Below, in pieces: positions 60,301-64,000 of a DNA stretch of 64,000 nt. Within the stretch, counting starts at the first letter, position 1; every line of letters starts with the position of its first letter. Under the pieces are notes generated by a model that saw nothing but the letters and a program-made list of their open reading frames with translations, was not told the DNA's origin and did not search any database. The stretch is from Theristus sp. LFF4_11 (taxonomy: Eukaryota; Nematoda; Chromadorea; Monhysterida; Xyalidae). The translations under genes and the position numbers were made by a program. The stretch is taken from the NCBI GenBank assembly GCA_030248135.1, contig JASANC010002498.1, forward strand, positions 1 to 64,000. Reading direction: 5' to 3'.

Positions 60301-63300
60301 CGTGTCCATAACGTTGAGTAAAGTTTGGTTATTGAAACCTGTGAGCCACTCCACACGGACACACAGCGCATTCCTTTGTCACATCGTCTCATTGTCACGC
60401 TCCAAACCAAAACTAATCATTCTTTAACTTTTCGACCACCCTGTAGCGGAGCGTCGCGTTGTTTTCGCCTCACCCTGTACATGACGGCGCTGAGCCCCCG
60501 CGCGCGTCCATCTAAGGCCCCGTGTGTGTCCATCAAACGAGCGTGTGTGTGTGTGTGTGTGTTTGTGTGTGTGATGTGTCTCTGTTTCGTGTTTGCCCGC
60601 GCTGTGCCGTCCACCCCCCACTGGTCATGAATGGACTGAAATGGACGCCGTCAATAGAATATCAGCAGAGCAGAGAGTGTATTAGGCCTGAGAGACACGT
60701 CCATTGGTCCACCCAAACCCAGCTTAAAAAAAGCCGGTGCACCCCAACACCGTTTTACCGAACAAGCGTTTTTACTGACCGACACAACACCACCACCAAC
60801 AAGGTGGGTGGTTGGTCATCAGCGTTGTTCGTCTTTTTTCACCCAACACCGCTCGTTCTGGCTCTTTTTCAACATATCGCTCACCCACCCACCCATCCAA
60901 ATTGTTATCGTTTTTTTCCTGTTCCTAGTTTGTCTGCAGCGCACCACGATGGTACGCCTGTCTTTCTATTTCTGTTTCACGTGTTTTTTTTGTGGATTTT
61001 TTTGTGGTTTACCAAAATTCGTTCCGAGTTGCACATTTTTTGTTGTTTTTGTTTTCAAATGACGCTCATGATGGCCTTTTTTATTTCAGCACCAGAGCAC
61101 GACACAGTAATCAGTGTTTATCTCAAGTAATGCTGTATTTTTGTGGCTTCCTGATAAGCAAACCGCTTAACGATTCACGCTGATTCAAAGATACAACACA
61201 CTGGTATGCTGTGTTGTCGATTTAGTCAACTGCTGTTGATGTTGATTATGTAGATTGTGGTTTTCAGCAAAAAAACTATATTTTTGTTGCAAAACGTTTT
61301 CTTTCATGTCCCGTTTTAGTCTGTTCTTCATGAATATTCGCGCTCAAACTACGAACTACCGCCACCGCCCGCACCCAGCACCGCATGACGCGAAGCGAAA
61401 CCACAACAAAAAAAACTTTGCAGCGCGCAAAAACGTCAGCGCAACATAACGAAAAATCAAATCAAAACATCCGACAAAAACGACAAACAAGCCCGTACGG
61501 AGACAGAAAAAAATCTCTTGCGCGCATCGCGCATTGCACGTCTCACCTTGCGCTCCTTGCGACAACATGACAAAACAGATGTGTGTTGTGCGCGTGCCTT
61601 GGTGTGTGTGTCGCGTCACAAAACGCCCTTTTGTCCTTAGTTTGGTGTGCGTTTTTTTTTTACTTGTCGCGCGACGACGGGTTGGCCACCAAGCATGAAA
61701 CTAAACACAAGCGGTGTATTTCGCGCCCGGCCAAACAGACGCAAACACCCAGCACCGAGTCTGTCTTTTTTGATCGCGCGCTTTGCTTTTTTCTGTCTTT
61801 CAAAGTAGCCTGGTCTGGCGCAAAACGTGTGTGCGCCCGCTTGCTTCAGTCTCCCCCCCCCCCTCCCGGTTGCTCCGAAGATAAATAGATAAGGCACTGT
61901 CTCGTGCGTGTTTGTTCGCTTATTTTCTGTCGTTTTTTCTTCTGGTCTCAACTTCAGCGACAAAAGCCAATAGAAAGCAAACCCACATGTATGCTGTTTT
62001 TTGTTGCCGTGTGGACTGTACTGAGTTGGCGCTGAGAATATCTATTGTTGTTTTTTTTCTCGTTCTTCGGTCATTTGTCAGCCCAGATTGTCCAAACACG
62101 CTTGCGTTTCGTTTGATAACACTTTTTTATCATGTCGCTATCTGCCGCTCATCGAATAATGCGTTGTTGTTCAAGTTGCATGTGGCTGCGGAAAGTTCCA
62201 TCCTGTTTCGCCACTGTTTTGTCCACTCCTTGCACTGTGAAAAAAACAATCAACCGATCCCGACGGGCTGAGGTGCACCAGCCCATCCGGACGTCTTCGC
62301 GTTATGAAATACGTGCAGTTCGCTGTTTTTGTGGTTTCGCCAGGTAGACGCGCATACCGCTATGCCACCCGGCTAGTCAGCGTGTCGGACACCAGGCAGA
62401 ACCGCCGAAGGTGTTTTACCAATTATTACCACAGACAGATCTTACAGTCTGCGTAAACGGCAAAGACGGCCAGAAAAAAACAATCATTGAGTGCCAGGCC
62501 CGCTTTTGGCGCTTTTCCGTAGTGCGGCGTCGAATCGCGACAACAACAACCAACAACCGATCCAGATGTTTTCCGCATTGTGTGTGTGTTAGCGTATCTG
62601 TGCCAGTGTGTTTGTTTGCGACTGTGTGCAGTGCAACACTGTTGTATTATAACAGACTGTCTTCAGACCAGCACTGCCACCGCCGTTTCAGCATATATAC
62701 ACGCTCATGGGTGGATCGACCACAGCTCGCAACGTTAACAACAAGAATAAACACACACGAATAAACACAACCGAACAACAACAACCAACAACAACAACAA
62801 CACATCGAATCGTTTGTTTGTTTGTCTCTGTGCGTCCAGACGCTGTATTACAACCATCCAACGTCCATAAACAATCAAGAAGATCCAGCTGTGAAAAAAA
62901 CGCCCGTCGCCGCCATACAATGCGGGACGCTGCAGCGATTTGTGTGCGCATGCGGACGGATGATAATAGCGGCGCGCGTCGCGGTCAGTGATGGAACTGT
63001 AGACAACAACAGAGATACGAGCGAGAGAGAGAGACACAAAAACAGACCCAGACGAGAGACGCGGGATGCCGAAACAACAACAAAAACGTGCACAACACAA
63101 CATCAACAGTCGCGCAGCGCAACAACACAAAACAACGGAAAATGGACGACGGTATAGGAACGCAACAGCCCCCGAGTCCAGTCAACCGAAGTATAACACA
63201 GCAACACCAAGAGAAGACGAGAAAAAAAATACACGCACAAAGCGCACAGCGTCACCGCGCGCCAACCGACAAACAACAACAACAAAACAACAACAACACA

Positions 63301-63990
63301 GACAACGAAAAAAAAAACGGAGAGAAACGATATCGCATTCAAATCGCGAGTGCGTGGTCGCACAATACGATTGCTTCCACTGCTGATGCTATATATTGAC
63401 GTTGTTGTCTCGTCGCGTCTCCGCTTCGCCATAATCGTACCAACCAACCCCCGATATACAGGAGAGAGTAGATGGAAAAAAACATGACGACGACGACAAC
63501 AACGAAGCAAGATAGAATGTACGAAAACGAACGAATAATGAAAGGCAATAGCGCAAACTCTCTCTCTGTTGTTGATCGGGAGCGGTGTATCGCCAGCAAG
63601 AATGCGCGTGTGTGTGTGTGCGCGCGGCGGGCGAATAATAATAAAAAAACGAGAGGAGAAAGAGAACACGACGACGACGACAACAGATGCATGTCGCATG
63701 CGTGTGTGTGCGCGCGCGCACGTGCAGTAATCATAATTTTCGCATTACATTATGCTGCGTGCAGCAAGCGAAAAAGAAAAAAAAGCAAAAACAGCCGCGC
63801 GCGCTACAACGCATCGAGCATGTAGCGTTGCGTTATTACTTGCCATCATCATTTGTTGTTGTTGTTGTTGTTGGAAAATTGTGCGTTGAGCGTCGCATTT
63901 TGTGAATCAAGCAACAGCAGTCAGTCAGATTCATTCGCAATCGGAGAGGCAAGCGCGTGTTAGCGTTTTTATTCTGTTTCTCTTCACTTC
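57335..63990. other. Long non-coding stretch with simple repeats
   Basis: No gene recognised on either strand. Contents: (GA)n near 58,903-58,950, CAA/CAG-rich tracts (58,845-58,880, 62,760-62,810, 63,270-63,310), (GT)n at 60,538-60,571, a SINE-1 at 59,506 and a half MITE-E at 62,585. GC and CpG rise compared with the intergenic DNA to the left. TATATA motifs at 62,694 and 63,391 could be promoter elements. Confidence 0.55.
59506..59846 (+). mobile_element. tRNA-derived SINE, family 1, with 16-bp target duplication
   Basis: Flanked by TACCGCCGCAGCACCG at 59,490-59,505 and 59,847-59,862. Head GTGGCTGAGTGGATAGCACT (box A), GGACTTCCAATCGG (anticodon-arm-like, TCC) and GGGTTCGAATCC (box B). Body matches the 27,389 copy nearly base for base, tail (CAA)n. 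Confidence 0.94.
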
Positions 63991-64000
63991 ACCATGATGT
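63915..64000 (+). promoter_or_regulatory. Possible plus-strand promoter and start codon at window end
   Basis: AGCAGTCAGTCAGATTCATT resembles a TCAGT-type initiator. About 70 nt on, CTTCACC precedes ATG-ATG at 63,994, a reasonable translation start context. Only three codons are visible, so this is a guess at the first exon of a gene to the right. Confidence 0.25.

Noticed and set aside
60522..61130. 202-codon plus-strand frame starting in the GT repeat
   Set aside because: It opens with a poly Cys-Val run from (GT)n, has no recognisable domain, and no splice or promoter support.
63103..63699. 198-codon minus-strand frame
   Set aside because: Val/Ser/Leu-rich shadow of CAA/CAG-type simple repeats on the other strand; overlapping frames look equally open.

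Overview
This window is nuclear DNA from an animal, phylum not determined. It carries a DEG/ENaC channel (a family known only from animals), the dynactin subunit ARP11 (ACTR10), the TRAPPII subunit TRAPPC9 and a cytosolic ferritin. All four genes lie on the minus strand and are cut into short exons (39-373 nt) by GT-AG introns. I rebuilt 61 coding exons by hand. Every splice phase closes, giving continuous proteins of 172 aa (ferritin), 918 aa (DEG/ENaC), 413 aa (ACTR10) and 1,414 aa (TRAPPC9). A fifth minus-strand piece is a single DDX46/Prp5-type helicase exon at 57.2-57.3 kb with no partner exons.

Layout: 1-1.08 kb satellite and the end of a Helitron-like element; 3.1-6.4 kb ferritin; 6.5-7.7 kb G-tract repeats; 8.6-22.9 kb DEG/ENaC gene, whose intron 16 holds a 3.5-kb satellite-bearing element; 22.9-26.1 kb no gene; 26.1-33.5 kb ACTR10, with a decayed LTR retroelement in intron 4; 33.5-37.9 kb no gene, but a 2.1-kb inverted-repeat element; 37.9-56.2 kb TRAPPC9, packed with MITEs, SINEs and a 2.8-kb Helitron-like element; 57.2 kb helicase exon; 57.4-64 kb simple-repeat-rich DNA with one SINE and, at the very end, a possible plus-strand promoter and start codon.

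The four genes are not a pathway. They serve iron storage, cation conductance, dynein/dynactin transport and Golgi vesicle tethering. What ties the window together is the repeat population: at least six palindromic MITE families, two tRNA-derived SINE families, an LTR element, two sizeable inverted-repeat transposons, G-tract elements with TA target duplications, and a composite element carrying 148-bp and about 171-bp satellites.

The most notable observations are a roughly 370-residue helical insert in the extracellular domain of the DEG/ENaC channel just before its second membrane helix, with an internal motif repeat; transposon termini that form or touch splice donors; tandem arrays built from splice-site-bearing sequence; and the Helitron-like composite element, one copy of which is cleanly inserted in a MITE.
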